Positions 9,083-17,896 of a stretch of 44,046 nucleotides of DNA are shown here, in pieces. A program made the translations under genes and the position numbers. The notes below the pieces were generated by a model, which had not been told where the DNA came from, made no database searches, and worked only from the letters and a program-made list of their open reading frames with translations. Source of the stretch: Candidatus Cryptobacteroides choladohippi (lineage in GTDB: Bacteria > Bacteroidota > Bacteroidia > Bacteroidales > UBA932); assembly GCA_018065985.1 (NCBI GenBank), contig JAGHSF010000060.1, positions 1 through 44,046 of the forward strand. Direction: 5' to 3'. Position 1 is the stretch's first letter. Every line of letters starts with the position of its first letter.

Positions 9083-10363
9083 ATGAAAAAGATTTTTGCA
9101 ATAATCAGTGCTCTCGTATTGTCTGCAAGTGCTTTTGCAACCCATTACAATTATAATCCTACCGAAATCACTTCCTTCAACATTTCTGACGATAGTGTCG
9201 GCAGTTCTTACGCATATACCATCACGGTGAAGCAAAGAGGCAAGAACGGAAGCTGGTATGATTCAGAGGCAACCTTCTATCTGTATCCTTCCTCTCATTC
9301 CTTTGTGGGTGAGTTCATGGTATCAGACAATACACTGGACAGTTACTCATATGTATACTACAATGGTGCTACCCGTCCTTTTATCGACTCTGACAGTTAT
9401 TGGACGTCAGATAACATGACCGTAATCTCCATCACAGACAATGGAGACGGCACTTACACCTTCGGCGGCACTGTAATCTGTTCTAACACCAGCGGTTCAA
9501 ACGCTTACCGCTACCAGTATAGCGACTATCAGTTTGAAGTCAGCAAGCCTGATCCCTACGAGAACGAGCCTTCAGAAAAGAAGAGTTTCACCATCTCTGA
9601 AAACAACATGTATGTATATTCTTCAAAGGGTGAAACTCCGATCGAAATGTATGCATGGAACCTCGACAACTATGCTGACATAGACCTTCTCTTCAATGTC
9701 GCTTCATTCGACATCCCTGCAGGCGACTACGAGATCTCGGCAAGCGGAGAACTGGGCACAGTCATCGCCGGAGACGGCACTGCAGCCAAACCTTCCTGCT
9801 ACCATGCCGCCAACTGGGAAGCTGAATATTACCTGGTTTCAGGAACCCTGACGGTTTCCTACGCCGACGGCAACATGAACATCAGCGGAACCGCAACCAC
9901 GGCTCATGGCTCTACTGTAAAGATCGACATCAGCGGAAAGGATCCCTTCGGCCACGCTGTCGTCAGCCCTGTGATCTACGAGGCCAACGAGGATGGCGTG
10001 ACCGCCACCGCAACAGGTCTCGACGTGGATTTCACAGGTGATTCAGTCACCATAGACGGCACCGTGACGATAAATGGAAAGAGCTATACCGTCACCGCTA
10101 TCGCCGACCAGGCATTCACGGGAAAGAGCGGCCTCAAGAACATCGTGATTCCCGCTACAGTCGAGACCATAGGCAAGGCTGCATTCAGCTTCTGCACAGG
10201 CCTTGAAGGCATCGAGTGCCAGGGCGCTGCCGCCCCCGCAGCCGGAAAGAGCGCATTCTACAAGATCAACCCTGCCATCTCAGTGGTTGTTCCCGCCGCT
10301 TCAGTCGATTCATACAAGGCCGCTGACGGCTGGAAGATGTTCACAGGCATCTCAGGCAGATAG
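9083..10363 (+). CDS. Secreted protein with C-terminal BspA-type leucine-rich repeat
   Basis: A 426-residue exported protein; the signal peptide is MKKIFAIISALVLSASAFA. The middle (about 20-300) is rich in Thr, Ser, Tyr and Asp and contains two similar beta-rich segments (SFNISDDS... and SFTISENNMYVYS...), suggesting a duplicated sandwich domain. The C-terminal ~120 residues (VTATATGLDVDFTGDSVTIDGTV..., AFTGKSGLKNIVIPATVETIGKAAFSFCTGLEGIECQG) are a BspA-type leucine-rich repeat, a fold used in surface adhesion in this order. The last residues, TGISGR, lack an obvious sorting domain. It follows the lipoprotein gene by 13 bases and is followed by a terminator. Role: probable surface or secreted binding protein; ligand unknown. 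Confidence 0.7.
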   Translation: MKKIFAIISALVLSASAFATHYNYNPTEITSFNISDDSVGSSYAYTITVKQRGKNGSWYDSEATFYLYPSSHSFVGEFMVSDNTLDSYSYVYYNGATRPFIDSDSYWTSDNMTVISITDNGDGTYTFGGTVICSNTSGSNAYRYQYSDYQFEVSKPDPYENEPSEKKSFTISENNMYVYSSKGETPIEMYAWNLDNYADIDLLFNVASFDIPAGDYEISASGELGTVIAGDGTAAKPSCYHAANWEAEYYLVSGTLTVSYADGNMNISGTATTAHGSTVKIDISGKDPFGHAVVSPVIYEANEDGVTATATGLDVDFTGDSVTIDGTVTINGKSYTVTAIADQAFTGKSGLKNIVIPATVETIGKAAFSFCTGLEGIECQGAAAPAAGKSAFYKINPAISVVVPAASVDSYKAADGWKMFTGISGR

Positions 10364-10383
10364 CAGCACAGGCTGAATATCAT

Positions 10384-10426
10384 AAAGCCGGCACCCATGC
10401 GAGCAGATCGTGCGGGTGCCGGCTTT
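10384..10426 (+). terminator. Intrinsic terminator-like hairpin after the surface-protein cluster
   Basis: A perfect 13-bp inverted repeat (AAAGCCGGCACCC at 10384-10396, GGGTGCCGGCTTT at 10414-10426) with a 17-base loop begins 20 bases after the stop codon. The right arm ends in TTT but no longer T-run follows. Confidence 0.75.
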
Positions 10427-10454
10427 CGTGATAGCAAAAAGATTGCTATTTTAG
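10424..10454 (+). promoter_or_regulatory. Possible promoter of menA
   Basis: TATTTTAG (10447-10454) matches the -7 consensus with one mismatch, and TTTC (10424-10427) is 19 bases upstream with one mismatch to TTTG. It overlaps the 3' arm of the terminator and would give a leader of about 15 bases. Confidence 0.4.
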
Positions 10455-10475
10455 TGTTCCGAAACAATTTTTCAT

Positions 10476-11366
10476 ATGAGCAAGATAAAAGCAGGAATAA
10501 GGTCGCTCAGGGTAAGGGCGACGCCGCTGGTGCTTTCGGGAATGGCCATGGGCATTTCCGTTGCCTCCCTGGAGTACGGCATCCATATCCCCACTGCAAT
10601 ATTCCTTGTACTCACTGCCGTGTGCCTGCAGTTCGTGTCCAACCTTTCGAATGAACTCGGCGACTCCCTGTCGGGCACTGACGGTGCAGACCGCGAGGGC
10701 ATGCGCTACTCCATCCAGAGCGGCGAGCTCACGCAGCTGGACCTCAAGAAGATGATAGGCCTGTTCATAGCGCTGTCCTGCATCTTCGGACTGCTGATGA
10801 TATGGTTTGCATTCGGCACTTTCCTCAGCCTCGAGGCCGTATTCTTCATAGTTCTCGGGGCCTGCGCCATCGTGGCTGCAATGCGCTATACCCTTGGCAG
10901 GAACCCATATGGCTACAGGGGGCTGGGAGACATCTTCGTGTTCATATTCTTCGGGCTGGTCGCCACCTGCGGAGGCTATTACATGTGTACCCGGGACCTT
11001 GCGGTCTGGAATGCACTGCTGCCTGCATGTGCAATGGGCTGTTTCAGTGTAGGTGTATTGAATGTCAATAATATAAGAGACATGAAGACTGATGCCGCCA
11101 CGCGCGTGACCATGGCAATCCGCATGGGTGAGAAAGGCTCGCGCATGTATCAGACCCTGCTGATCGTCCTCGGCTGGACCTTCATGCTCGCGTGGGCCGC
11201 CACGGTCGCAACTTCACCCAGGGCCTTCATCTTCTGCGTGACCCTGCCGCTTTTCGTGATGCACGTTGCGGGAGTATGGAAGGGCAGTGGACACCAGCTC
11301 GACAAGATGGTGCCGCTGCTGTCGCTCAGCACCTTCCTGCTGTCAATCCTGACCTTTGTCAGGTAG
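10476..11366 (+). CDS. menA: 1,4-dihydroxy-2-naphthoate polyprenyltransferase, MenA
   Basis: UbiA-family integral membrane prenyltransferase of 296 residues. It attaches the polyprenyl tail to 1,4-dihydroxy-2-naphthoate in menaquinone synthesis. The first Asp-rich prenyl diphosphate-binding motif appears as NELGDSLSGTDGADREG (about residues 60-76). A second polar loop, NVNNIRDMKTDAATR, gives the DxxxD-type site (about 192-206). About eight hydrophobic segments are visible. It ends two bases before the stop of menG, which is encoded convergently and performs the next step of the pathway. Confidence 0.92.
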   Translation: MSKIKAGIRSLRVRATPLVLSGMAMGISVASLEYGIHIPTAIFLVLTAVCLQFVSNLSNELGDSLSGTDGADREGMRYSIQSGELTQLDLKKMIGLFIALSCIFGLLMIWFAFGTFLSLEAVFFIVLGACAIVAAMRYTLGRNPYGYRGLGDIFVFIFFGLVATCGGYYMCTRDLAVWNALLPACAMGCFSVGVLNVNNIRDMKTDAATRVTMAIRMGEKGSRMYQTLLIVLGWTFMLAWAATVATSPRAFIFCVTLPLFVMHVAGVWKGSGHQLDKMVPLLSLSTFLLSILTFVR

Positions 11367-11368
11367 GG

Positions 11369-12055
11369 CTACTTCCGTGCAAGATAGAGTGTGCAGATTC
11401 CGCAGGTCATGGTCTTGAATGTGACTTCGCGGAATCCTGCTTCCTTTATGCGTGCCGCCATCTCTTCGCCCCAGATGAAGTTCTTCACGCTTTCGCGGAA
11501 GTAGATATATGCCGTGGGGTCGTTGCTGACGGCCTTCCCGACCACGGGCATCAGCCGCGAGAAGAAGATGTCGTAGGCCCATCTGACGAGAGGGTTCCCG
11601 GGGTAGGAGAACTCCAGGATGGCCAGCTGGCCACCGTCGCAGAGCACCCGCTGCATCTCTGAGAGCCCTTTGTCGAGGTCGGAGAAGTTGCGCACTCCAA
11701 AGGCGCAGGTCACGGCATCGAAAGAGCCGTCCACGTATGGCATCTCAAGGGCGCTGCCTTCCTGAAAGTCGATGCGCCCGCCGAATCCGGCGGCCTCGGC
11801 CTTGGCCTTTCCTATCTCCATCATCTTCGTCGACAGGTCGAGTCCTGTGATGCTGTCCGCCTTGCCGCGCTTCAGAATCTCCAGAGACAGGTCGGCGGTC
11901 CCTATGGCCACGTCCAGAAGCCTTCCGGCGGGTTCCAGGGCCTTTACAGTCCTGCGGCGCCAGGATTTGTCTATGTTGAGCGACAGCAGATGGTTGAACC
12001 TGTCGTACGTTCCGGCAATTCTGTCGAACAGCTGTCCTATGTTGTTTTTTTCCAC
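11369..12055 (-). CDS. menG: Demethylmenaquinone methyltransferase, MenG/UbiE
   Basis: A 228-residue class I SAM-dependent methyltransferase that C-methylates demethylmenaquinone, the last step of menaquinone synthesis. The SAM motif I reads LLDVAIGTADLSLEI (about 46-60). The UbiE signatures GLDLSTKMMEIGKAK and AVTCAFGVRNFSDLDKGL follow, then LAILEFSYPGNPLVR. Its product acts on the MenA product. The two genes face each other with a two-base gap instead of forming an operon. Its own promoter element lies just upstream (12061-12068). Confidence 0.93.
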   Translation of the reverse strand: MEKNNIGQLFDRIAGTYDRFNHLLSLNIDKSWRRRTVKALEPAGRLLDVAIGTADLSLEILKRGKADSITGLDLSTKMMEIGKAKAEAAGFGGRIDFQEGSALEMPYVDGSFDAVTCAFGVRNFSDLDKGLSEMQRVLCDGGQLAILEFSYPGNPLVRWAYDIFFSRLMPVVGKAVSNDPTAYIYFRESVKNFIWGEEMAARIKEAGFREVTFKTMTCGICTLYLARK

Positions 12056-12060
12056 GGCAG

Positions 12061-12068
12061 CAAATTTA
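12061..12068 (-). promoter_or_regulatory. -7 promoter element (TAAATTTG) for menG
   Basis: Minus-strand TAAATTTG fits TAnnTTTG and lies 5 bases upstream of the menG start codon, so the leader would be almost absent. I see no TTTG at the expected -33 distance. Confidence 0.5.
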
Positions 12069-12075
12069 ATAAATA

Positions 12076-12104
12076 CCCCTTTACCCGAAGACCAGGCAAA
12101 GGGG
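12076..12104 (-). terminator. Terminator-like hairpin after the 12125-12694 gene
   Basis: CCCCTTT (12076-12082) and AAAGGGG (12098-12104) form a 7-bp stem with a 15-base loop. On the minus strand it lies 20 bases after the stop of the secreted-protein gene and is followed by a TATTTATT stretch, just before the menG promoter element. Confidence 0.55.
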
Positions 12105-12124
12105 AAAACATGTGAAAATTTCGT

Positions 12125-12694
12125 CTATTCCGTAAATGCGACGGAGAAGTCGAATATGGTGTTGAAGTTGAATTCACCAATCTTCGCCGGCTTGAATACT
12201 ATGGCATATTCGCCAGGAGCCATCTCCGCCTCGATGAGGAACGAATTGTCGCTGATCTGTTCCCAGAGGAATTCCACTCTGTCCAGTTTCTGCGTGTTGA
12301 ATCCGTTGAGGGTGGATCCGCGGTCATATACTCGCCTGTTCTTGTCGACCTCGAGGGGAACTATGATCATGTTGGCGGGGGTCATGGTTGCCACGAACAC
12401 GTCATACATCTTGAGAGTCTGCTTGATTGCCTTCTTCTCGGGATCGATGACGAGGATGAACTTGCCGCTTGCGATGGTGTCGGAAGTGATGCCCTTGTAC
12501 ATGAACTTGGACTTTCCCACCTCTATGCCGAGTATATTTGTGTTGCTGCTCGACTGAACGGCCCCAACGGGGGTGAGCAGGATCTCCTCCTCTCCATTGA
12601 TTGCGTAGAGGCCGGGCTCGCGCTCATCCATCTGGGCAAATGCGCTGGCGCATGCGGCTGCCAGCATGATGCATACTGTAAAGATTTTTTTCAT
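12125..12694 (-). CDS. Secreted protein of unknown function, 189 residues
   Basis: The signal peptide MKKIFTVCIMLAAACASAFA is followed by a 169-residue mature part that looks entirely beta-rich. The mature protein begins DEREPGLYAINGEEEILLTPV. A late segment, FLIEAEMAPGEYAIVFKPA, resembles the end of small beta-sandwich proteins. I recognise no enzyme motif. The start at 12694 is preferred over the ATG at 12712 because the signal peptide begins there. It lies downstream of the large metallopeptidase/barrel gene on the same strand (83-base gap, no clear promoter) and is followed by a terminator-like hairpin. Periplasmic or surface location is likely; role unknown. Confidence 0.6.
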   Translation of the reverse strand: MKKIFTVCIMLAAACASAFAQMDEREPGLYAINGEEEILLTPVGAVQSSSNTNILGIEVGKSKFMYKGITSDTIASGKFILVIDPEKKAIKQTLKMYDVFVATMTPANMIIVPLEVDKNRRVYDRGSTLNGFNTQKLDRVEFLWEQISDNSFLIEAEMAPGEYAIVFKPAKIGEFNFNTIFDFSVAFTE

Positions 12695-12777
12695 ATCAAT
12701 TTTTTGTTTCAATTGTCACTGGTCCAATAAGTCCTGACGCCTGCAATACGGTGCTGCTACCATGATCGTGCCAAGAT

Positions 12778-15759
12778 TTACATATCCACGGCCAGGTTAA
12801 GGCCTATCTGAATCCTGTCAGCGGGTATTTCAGCAGACTGGAGGGATGCGAAGCCTGAGCCTCCGTTATATGACACCCGCACGCCAAGCCTGGTGGTGTA
12901 GGGCAGCCAGAAGAGGTTTCCGAGCACCACGTTGAAGTATGCGCCGGCGCTGAGGAGATTGCCGCCCTCACCGTTGCTCCTGGAGTAGACGAGAAGGTCG
13001 GCGAAGGGCCTCAGTTCAAGATTCCGCACATATGCGAAGGCGCCGCAGATACTCCAGTCCAGAGATGCGAACGGCATCACGTATTCGGCGCTGTACATTC
13101 TGCACAGGGGGTATGAGGCGAGCCGGTAGTTCACTTCCTGAGACACGAATCCGCGAGGCCTCATCTCGATGCAGGGCTCGCACAGCATGCCGTCGTCAAG
13201 GCGCCACTGAATCTTTGCACCAAGGCGCAGGCCGTGGGTTGGCCAGAGCCCGGGCACGTATCCGTACGCTGAAAGGTAGATGTCGGAGCAGTACAGCCCC
13301 TCCATCCAGGGACGTCCGCAGTAACCGCCCTCCAGTCCCATTCCCAGTCTGGGAAGCACGCAGGACGAAGGCGTCGAGCCTATCACATAGCCCCTCAGGC
13401 TGGCATTGACCCTGTGCACTGGCCGGAATCCGCCTATCTCTACGGTTTCCGTCCTGTCCTTGAGCCTGTAGACCATGCGGCTGAGGTTGTCTGAGTTTAC
13501 GCCCAGGCTGAGCTGGGGAATCAGACCTCTGGTCACGCCTCCGGAACTTATGCTCAGCGGAAGATATGTCCTCAGCACCGCATTGGCACGAGGCTTTCCG
13601 TTGCCCGTCCTCTCGATGCTCATCGTGTTTTTCTCCTGGCTGTAGGTGCAGACCATGGCACTGGCCTCGGCACCGGTCACGGTGGCGTCAAGCTCGAAGA
13701 CGGGATACCATCCGCGGTAGTTGAACTTCATGGTCAGCGACGGCTCCCAGCTGCTGAATGACCTGCCGAGGAGGTTGAGGCCTATGCTGCCGTCAGATGT
13801 TCCGAGTTCGTTCTGGAAGAAGGCCGTGGCACCGGCGCTTGCGGAGACTGTGATGTCTTCGAAGCTGATGGATCTGATGGCGTCGGAATCCACGAATACG
13901 GGCGCCCAGGAGTGCAGGTGCACAAGGTGCCTGAGCTTGCTGTATCTCTCCGGCTCGCCTGTGGTGATGGTGTCGGATGGCCACATGCTGCATCCCGGGT
14001 CGTTGGCGCTGAGCTTCTCTGCCATCGGATATTCATGCACTCCGCTCCACTCCACGGGCTTTCCCTCAGGGGATGAGGTACGGTAGAGCATGCGCCCGTT
14101 GACTCCGAGCTGCGCGTAGTACAGGTCTTTGCCGCTGAAGCAGTAGTCCGTGGCTCCCACAGGAGAACTGGTCAGCTGTCTCAGGGTCCCGTCAGAGGGG
14201 TCCAGGCTGTATATCTCATCACTGCCGCCCTTGTCGCTGACAAATGTCAGCAGGCCGCCGTTCGAATCGAGCTGCTTGATCTTCAGGTGCTGGGGTGCAA
14301 GGATCTCGACCATGCCGTCTGCCTTCCAGAGCCCTATGCCCTTGCCGGTCAGTGCGCTGAAATACAGCTCTCCGCCGCTGGTCCAGGCAGATTCCAGGAT
14401 CTGCCACCCGTCAGGTGCGCAGATGTGCTGCTGCTCCTGCCCGTCTGCGGTGCTGAAGACCGCCAGGGCGCTGCCGCCCTTCTCGGGATATTCGGTGGCA
14501 GCCACCAGGCTTCCGTCCGGTGAGGGTGAGGGATTGTACAGTTTCCTGCCCCTGACGAGGGTCTTTCTGCTCCTGCCGTCGCTGCTCATCAGGACGGAGC
14601 ACGACTTGAGTTCCCAGCGAGGGTCGCTGCGGTACTCGCTCCAGTAGAGCCTGCCGTCGGACGATGCCTTGACGTGGGAAGCCCCTCCGCCTATCCTCAC
14701 GGCCATGGTTTCCTTTCCGTCGCTGCCTATCCTGACTATCATGGGAACCTTGGTGATGCCGCTCCTGACTGCGTACATCTGCCCGTCCAGCACTGCAGGA
14801 GACGTGTATTCGGTGAAATAGAAGCTTTCCTTTGTCAGGGTGTCGGCCTCGGTGTACGGTGCCCTTGAGGCGGCCTCGCTGCTCCACATGTGCCCCAGAG
14901 AGTCGGCCAGTGCAGACCAGGCGTCGTCGAACTTCATGCCGGTGATCTCCCTGACGGTCTTTTTGAGGTTTGCCGGGGCCCAGCCGTGGTGCTCCATGAT
15001 TCTGCCATAGAAGCGCCGGGTGAAGTCGGGGGCATCGAAGAAGGTGCGGAAGCCCGCATTGGTGAGGTATCCTATCTTGTAATGGTCGGGGGTGTAGTGC
15101 CGCAGCGACCCGAATCTCCACTTCCAGTAGTTCCTGGTCTGGCCCTCCGCGAAGCTGGCCCGCATGTACTCGGTGAAGTCTGCCGTGCGCCCGCGCCCTG
15201 AACTGCTCAGCGCGGTTTCGGCAACCACTGCGTCGCCCTCGAGAAACACTGGACCGCCGTACACGGCGCAGAGTGCTCCGGGAACCATCTCGCCAAGGAG
15301 GATGTTTGCCCAGCGGAAGCACTTCGCGTTGCCCAGCTGCATCTGTGCCGCGTGCCTGGACTCGTGTATGGCCAGCTCGGTCTCCCAGACTATGGCCTCG
15401 GGGGCGTATGCTTCAGGCACAGTGTAGAGGTCCATTCTGCGGGGGGCCCAGGTCACCATTCCGTTGGCAAGCGCGGTCTGCGTGTGCAGGATTACCGGCA
15501 GCGGCTTCCTGTAGAACTGGTTGGTGCCGAAGCCTATGCTTCCGCTGACGGGACCCTTCACCCTTTCGAGCTCGATGGCGTAACGTCTTGCAAGAGAGTC
15601 CATGCCGCGCGGATAAATCACTCTGTAGCTCTCTGTGCTGATACTGTTCCACCTTGTCGATCCCCGATCGGTTCCGTTGGAATAAAACTGCGCATGCCCC
15701 GTGAGGGAAGTCAGCAGGGCCATGGCAAGAAGGGCTGAAATTCGCAGCGCTTTACACAT
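12778..15759 (-). CDS. Exported protein: metallopeptidase-like, beta-propeller and beta-barrel domains
   Basis: A 993-residue protein with signal peptide (cleavage probably after GHA, residue 23). The N-terminal domain (about 30-290) holds HESRH (132-136), a match to the zinc-peptidase HExxH motif, and FLEGDAVVAE about 38 residues later, matching the EG-A signature that supplies the third ligand in gluzincin peptidases. The middle (about 290-570) has TolB/PD40-like repeats such as SSDGRLYWSE, SPDGSLVAATEYPEKGG and DKGGSDEIYSLDPSDGTL. The last ~350 residues alternate aromatic and polar residues in the manner of an outer-membrane beta-barrel (MKFNYRGWYPVFELDATV, GLNLAVDM at the end). I infer an outer-membrane protein with a soluble peptidase-like part; substrate and actual activity are unknown. 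Its start faces the divergent lipoprotein gene at 15814. Confidence 0.65.
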   Translation of the reverse strand: MCKALRISALLAMALLTSLTGHAQFYSNGTDRGSTRWNSISTESYRVIYPRGMDSLARRYAIELERVKGPVSGSIGFGTNQFYRKPLPVILHTQTALANGMVTWAPRRMDLYTVPEAYAPEAIVWETELAIHESRHAAQMQLGNAKCFRWANILLGEMVPGALCAVYGGPVFLEGDAVVAETALSSSGRGRTADFTEYMRASFAEGQTRNYWKWRFGSLRHYTPDHYKIGYLTNAGFRTFFDAPDFTRRFYGRIMEHHGWAPANLKKTVREITGMKFDDAWSALADSLGHMWSSEAASRAPYTEADTLTKESFYFTEYTSPAVLDGQMYAVRSGITKVPMIVRIGSDGKETMAVRIGGGASHVKASSDGRLYWSEYRSDPRWELKSCSVLMSSDGRSRKTLVRGRKLYNPSPSPDGSLVAATEYPEKGGSALAVFSTADGQEQQHICAPDGWQILESAWTSGGELYFSALTGKGIGLWKADGMVEILAPQHLKIKQLDSNGGLLTFVSDKGGSDEIYSLDPSDGTLRQLTSSPVGATDYCFSGKDLYYAQLGVNGRMLYRTSSPEGKPVEWSGVHEYPMAEKLSANDPGCSMWPSDTITTGEPERYSKLRHLVHLHSWAPVFVDSDAIRSISFEDITVSASAGATAFFQNELGTSDGSIGLNLLGRSFSSWEPSLTMKFNYRGWYPVFELDATVTGAEASAMVCTYSQEKNTMSIERTGNGKPRANAVLRTYLPLSISSGGVTRGLIPQLSLGVNSDNLSRMVYRLKDRTETVEIGGFRPVHRVNASLRGYVIGSTPSSCVLPRLGMGLEGGYCGRPWMEGLYCSDIYLSAYGYVPGLWPTHGLRLGAKIQWRLDDGMLCEPCIEMRPRGFVSQEVNYRLASYPLCRMYSAEYVMPFASLDWSICGAFAYVRNLELRPFADLLVYSRSNGEGGNLLSAGAYFNVVLGNLFWLPYTTRLGVRVSYNGGSGFASLQSAEIPADRIQIGLNLAVDM

Positions 15760-15813
15760 AATGGATACAAAACTAATGATTTTTGGCTAACTTTACCCGA
15801 CTTTGGTACAATT

Positions 15814-16776
15814 ATGGGGAGAAGGACAGTTTTCATGTTGATGGCCATTCTTGCTTTGTGCTCGTGCACCGCACGCAAGACGGCCCAGGTCGTATACCGC
15901 AGCTTTCCCAAGCTGACGGTTCCGGCGATGTACACCACCGAGGAGGATATGATAGAATATGCCGCCGCGCATTTCTGGGACACGTATTTTGCCCAAAGCG
16001 GGGTCACCGATTCGGCCGCAGTCCTGGGTGTGCGCAAGGCGGAGCTCGAACAGGCCCTGTCGAACTACATAGAGATTCAGGACAACCTGCCTCTGGCGAA
16101 GGCACAGAAAAACATGGCGGAGCTCTTTGCCAAGGTCGAGGCCTGTCAGCAGGCCGACACAAGCTCGCTGTTCTACCTGCGTTTCACCGAGATGGTCGAG
16201 AGATACCTCTACGATCCCAATTCCCCAATGCGCAACGAGGACCTCTTCCTTCCCTTTGTGCAGAAGCTTGCCGAGTGCCCTTTCACCGACACCCTGATGC
16301 GCACAGGCTACCGCTACATGGCCCGCATGTGCTCTCTCAACCAGACCGGATCGGTGGCTCCCGATTTCACTTTCAAGGACGCCCGCGGCCGCATCCACAG
16401 CCTTCATGGCGTAAAGGCCGGCTACACCATGCTGTTCTTCTCGAATCCCGGCTGCGATGCCTGCAGGCAGATGGCCGAAGATGTGGATTCCTGCCCGTCT
16501 GTGAGCAGGGCCATAGCCGACGGCAGGGTGGCTCTGGTCAACATCTATATCGATCAGGAGATCGACAAGTGGCGTGAGTATGAGCCCAGCTACCCCCGCA
16601 GCTGGATTACGGGCTATGACTGGCAGTTCACCATACGCACCGATCAGAGCTACGATGTAAGAGCCATACCTTCGCTCTATCTGCTGGACTCCGAAAAGAG
16701 AGTCATCATGAAGGACGCGCCCACGGAGCGTGTTCTGAGATATCTTGACATGAAGTTGATGCAGGGCAGACAGTGA
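15814..16776 (+). CDS. Thioredoxin-like lipoprotein (DUF5106-type N-terminus)
   Basis: A 320-residue lipoprotein (lipobox in AILALCSCT). The N-terminal helical half (about 40-175) resembles the DUF5106 region found before thioredoxin folds in Bacteroidales. The C-terminal domain (about 180-320) starts with APDFTFKDARGRIHSLHGVKAGYTMLFFSNPGCDACRQM. It carries a CDAC redox pair and the cis-Pro segment VRAIPSLYLLD. These features indicate a periplasmic thiol-disulfide oxidoreductase facing the periplasm from its lipid anchor. It is transcribed divergently from the large exported protein gene. Redox partner and substrate are unknown. Confidence 0.75.
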   Translation: MGRRTVFMLMAILALCSCTARKTAQVVYRSFPKLTVPAMYTTEEDMIEYAAAHFWDTYFAQSGVTDSAAVLGVRKAELEQALSNYIEIQDNLPLAKAQKNMAELFAKVEACQQADTSSLFYLRFTEMVERYLYDPNSPMRNEDLFLPFVQKLAECPFTDTLMRTGYRYMARMCSLNQTGSVAPDFTFKDARGRIHSLHGVKAGYTMLFFSNPGCDACRQMAEDVDSCPSVSRAIADGRVALVNIYIDQEIDKWREYEPSYPRSWITGYDWQFTIRTDQSYDVRAIPSLYLLDSEKRVIMKDAPTERVLRYLDMKLMQGRQ

Positions 16777-16791
16777 GACTGTGCGAAAGTG

Positions 16792-16823
16792 CTTGAGAAA
16801 TTCCCAATATTGTGTTAAATTGC
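16792..16823 (+). promoter_or_regulatory. Possible promoter of galM-thyA-folA
   Basis: CTTG (16792-16795) is followed after 20 bases by TAAATTGC (16816-16823), which resembles TAnnTTTG with mismatches in the last two bases. The spacing and a leader of about 20 bases fit, but the match is imperfect. Confidence 0.4.
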
Positions 16824-16849
16824 GTTGATTTATCAAAAATATCTACCTT

Positions 16850-17896
16850 ATGGCAACTATCAGGAGAAAACTCTGGGGCAGAGCGCAGGACGGCGCCGCC
16901 ATATACAAGTACATACTCACCAATGAAAGCGGCGCGAACGTGGTGCTCAGCAATATCGGCGCTGCAATCGTGAGCATCAACGTGCCCGACAGGGACGGCA
17001 GGCTCGCCGATGTGGTGATCGGCTACGGCAAGCCCGAGAGCTATTTCGGTGACGGTCCATGTGCCGGCAAGTGTCCCGGACGTTTCGCCAACAGGATTGC
17101 CGCCGGCAAGTTCACTCTTGACGGTGTGGAGTACACCCTCCCCATCAACAACGGTCCCAATCACCTCCACGGTGGTCCCGAGGGGATCCAGAACCAGGTA
17201 TGGGAGTCACGCAAGCACAAGGGTGGCGTCGAGTTCAAATATACCGCAGCTGACGGCGAGATGGGATATCCCGGCAACCTTACCATCGTTGCCCGCTATG
17301 AGTGGAACGACAGCAATGAACTCCAGCTCACCTTCAGCGCCCGCTGCGACAAGGCTACCGTGATCAACCTCACGAACCATGCATACTTCAACCTCAACGG
17401 CAAGGGTTCGGTGCTCCAGCACTATCTGAGGCTCAACGCGTCAGAGTACCTTCCCACAGATCCCACGCTCATCCCTCTTGGCGAATCTGAGCCCGTTGCA
17501 GGCACTCCCATGGACTTCATCAACGCAAAGACCCTGGGACGCGACATCAAAAAGGATTTCCCTGCACTGAACCACGGTAAGGGCTATGACGCATGCTGGT
17601 GCATAGACGGATACATGCCCGGACAGCTCCAGGAAGCTGCCGAACTGTGGTCAAAGCGCAGCGGCAGAGTGCTCAAGGTATTCACCACCCAGCCCGGCGT
17701 GCAGGTCTATACGGGAAACTGGCTCAGCGGATGCCCCACCGGAAAGCGTGGCCGCATCTACAATGACTACAGTGCAGTGGCCATCGAGTGCCAGCACTAT
17801 CCCGACAGTCCCAACAAACCCGAGTACCCCAGCACCGTACTCCGTCCCGGAAAGGTATTCCACGAGGCAATAATCTTCTCATTCGGCATCAAGTAA
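16850..17896 (+). CDS. galM: Aldose 1-epimerase, GalM
   Basis: A 348-residue galactose mutarotase that interconverts alpha and beta anomers of glucose, galactose and related sugars. Family signatures include [12 protein letters not shown] with NGPNHLHGG (about 82-109), the catalytic His in [10 protein letters not shown] (about 174-183), and the catalytic Glu in [12 protein letters not shown] (about 311-322). No signal peptide is visible, so it should be cytoplasmic. The stop codon overlaps the thyA start (TAATG), implying co-translation with an unrelated nucleotide-synthesis gene. Confidence 0.92.
   Translation: MATIRRKLWGRAQDGAAIYKYILTNESGANVVLSNIGAAIVSINVPDRDGRLADVVIGYGKPESYFGDGPCAGKCPGRFANRIAAGKFTLDGVEYTLPINNGPNHLHGGPEGIQNQVWESRKHKGGVEFKYTAADGEMGYPGNLTIVARYEWNDSNELQLTFSARCDKATVINLTNHAYFNLNGKGSVLQHYLRLNASEYLPTDPTLIPLGESEPVAGTPMDFINAKTLGRDIKKDFPALNHGKGYDACWCIDGYMPGQLQEAAELWSKRSGRVLKVFTTQPGVQVYTGNWLSGCPTGKRGRIYNDYSAVAIECQHYPDSPNKPEYPSTVLRPGKVFHEAIIFSFGIK

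Noticed and set aside
15793..16836. Minus-strand frame (347 codons) opposite the thioredoxin-like lipoprotein
   Set aside because: The plus-strand frame has a lipobox and a CDAC redox motif; the minus frame has none.
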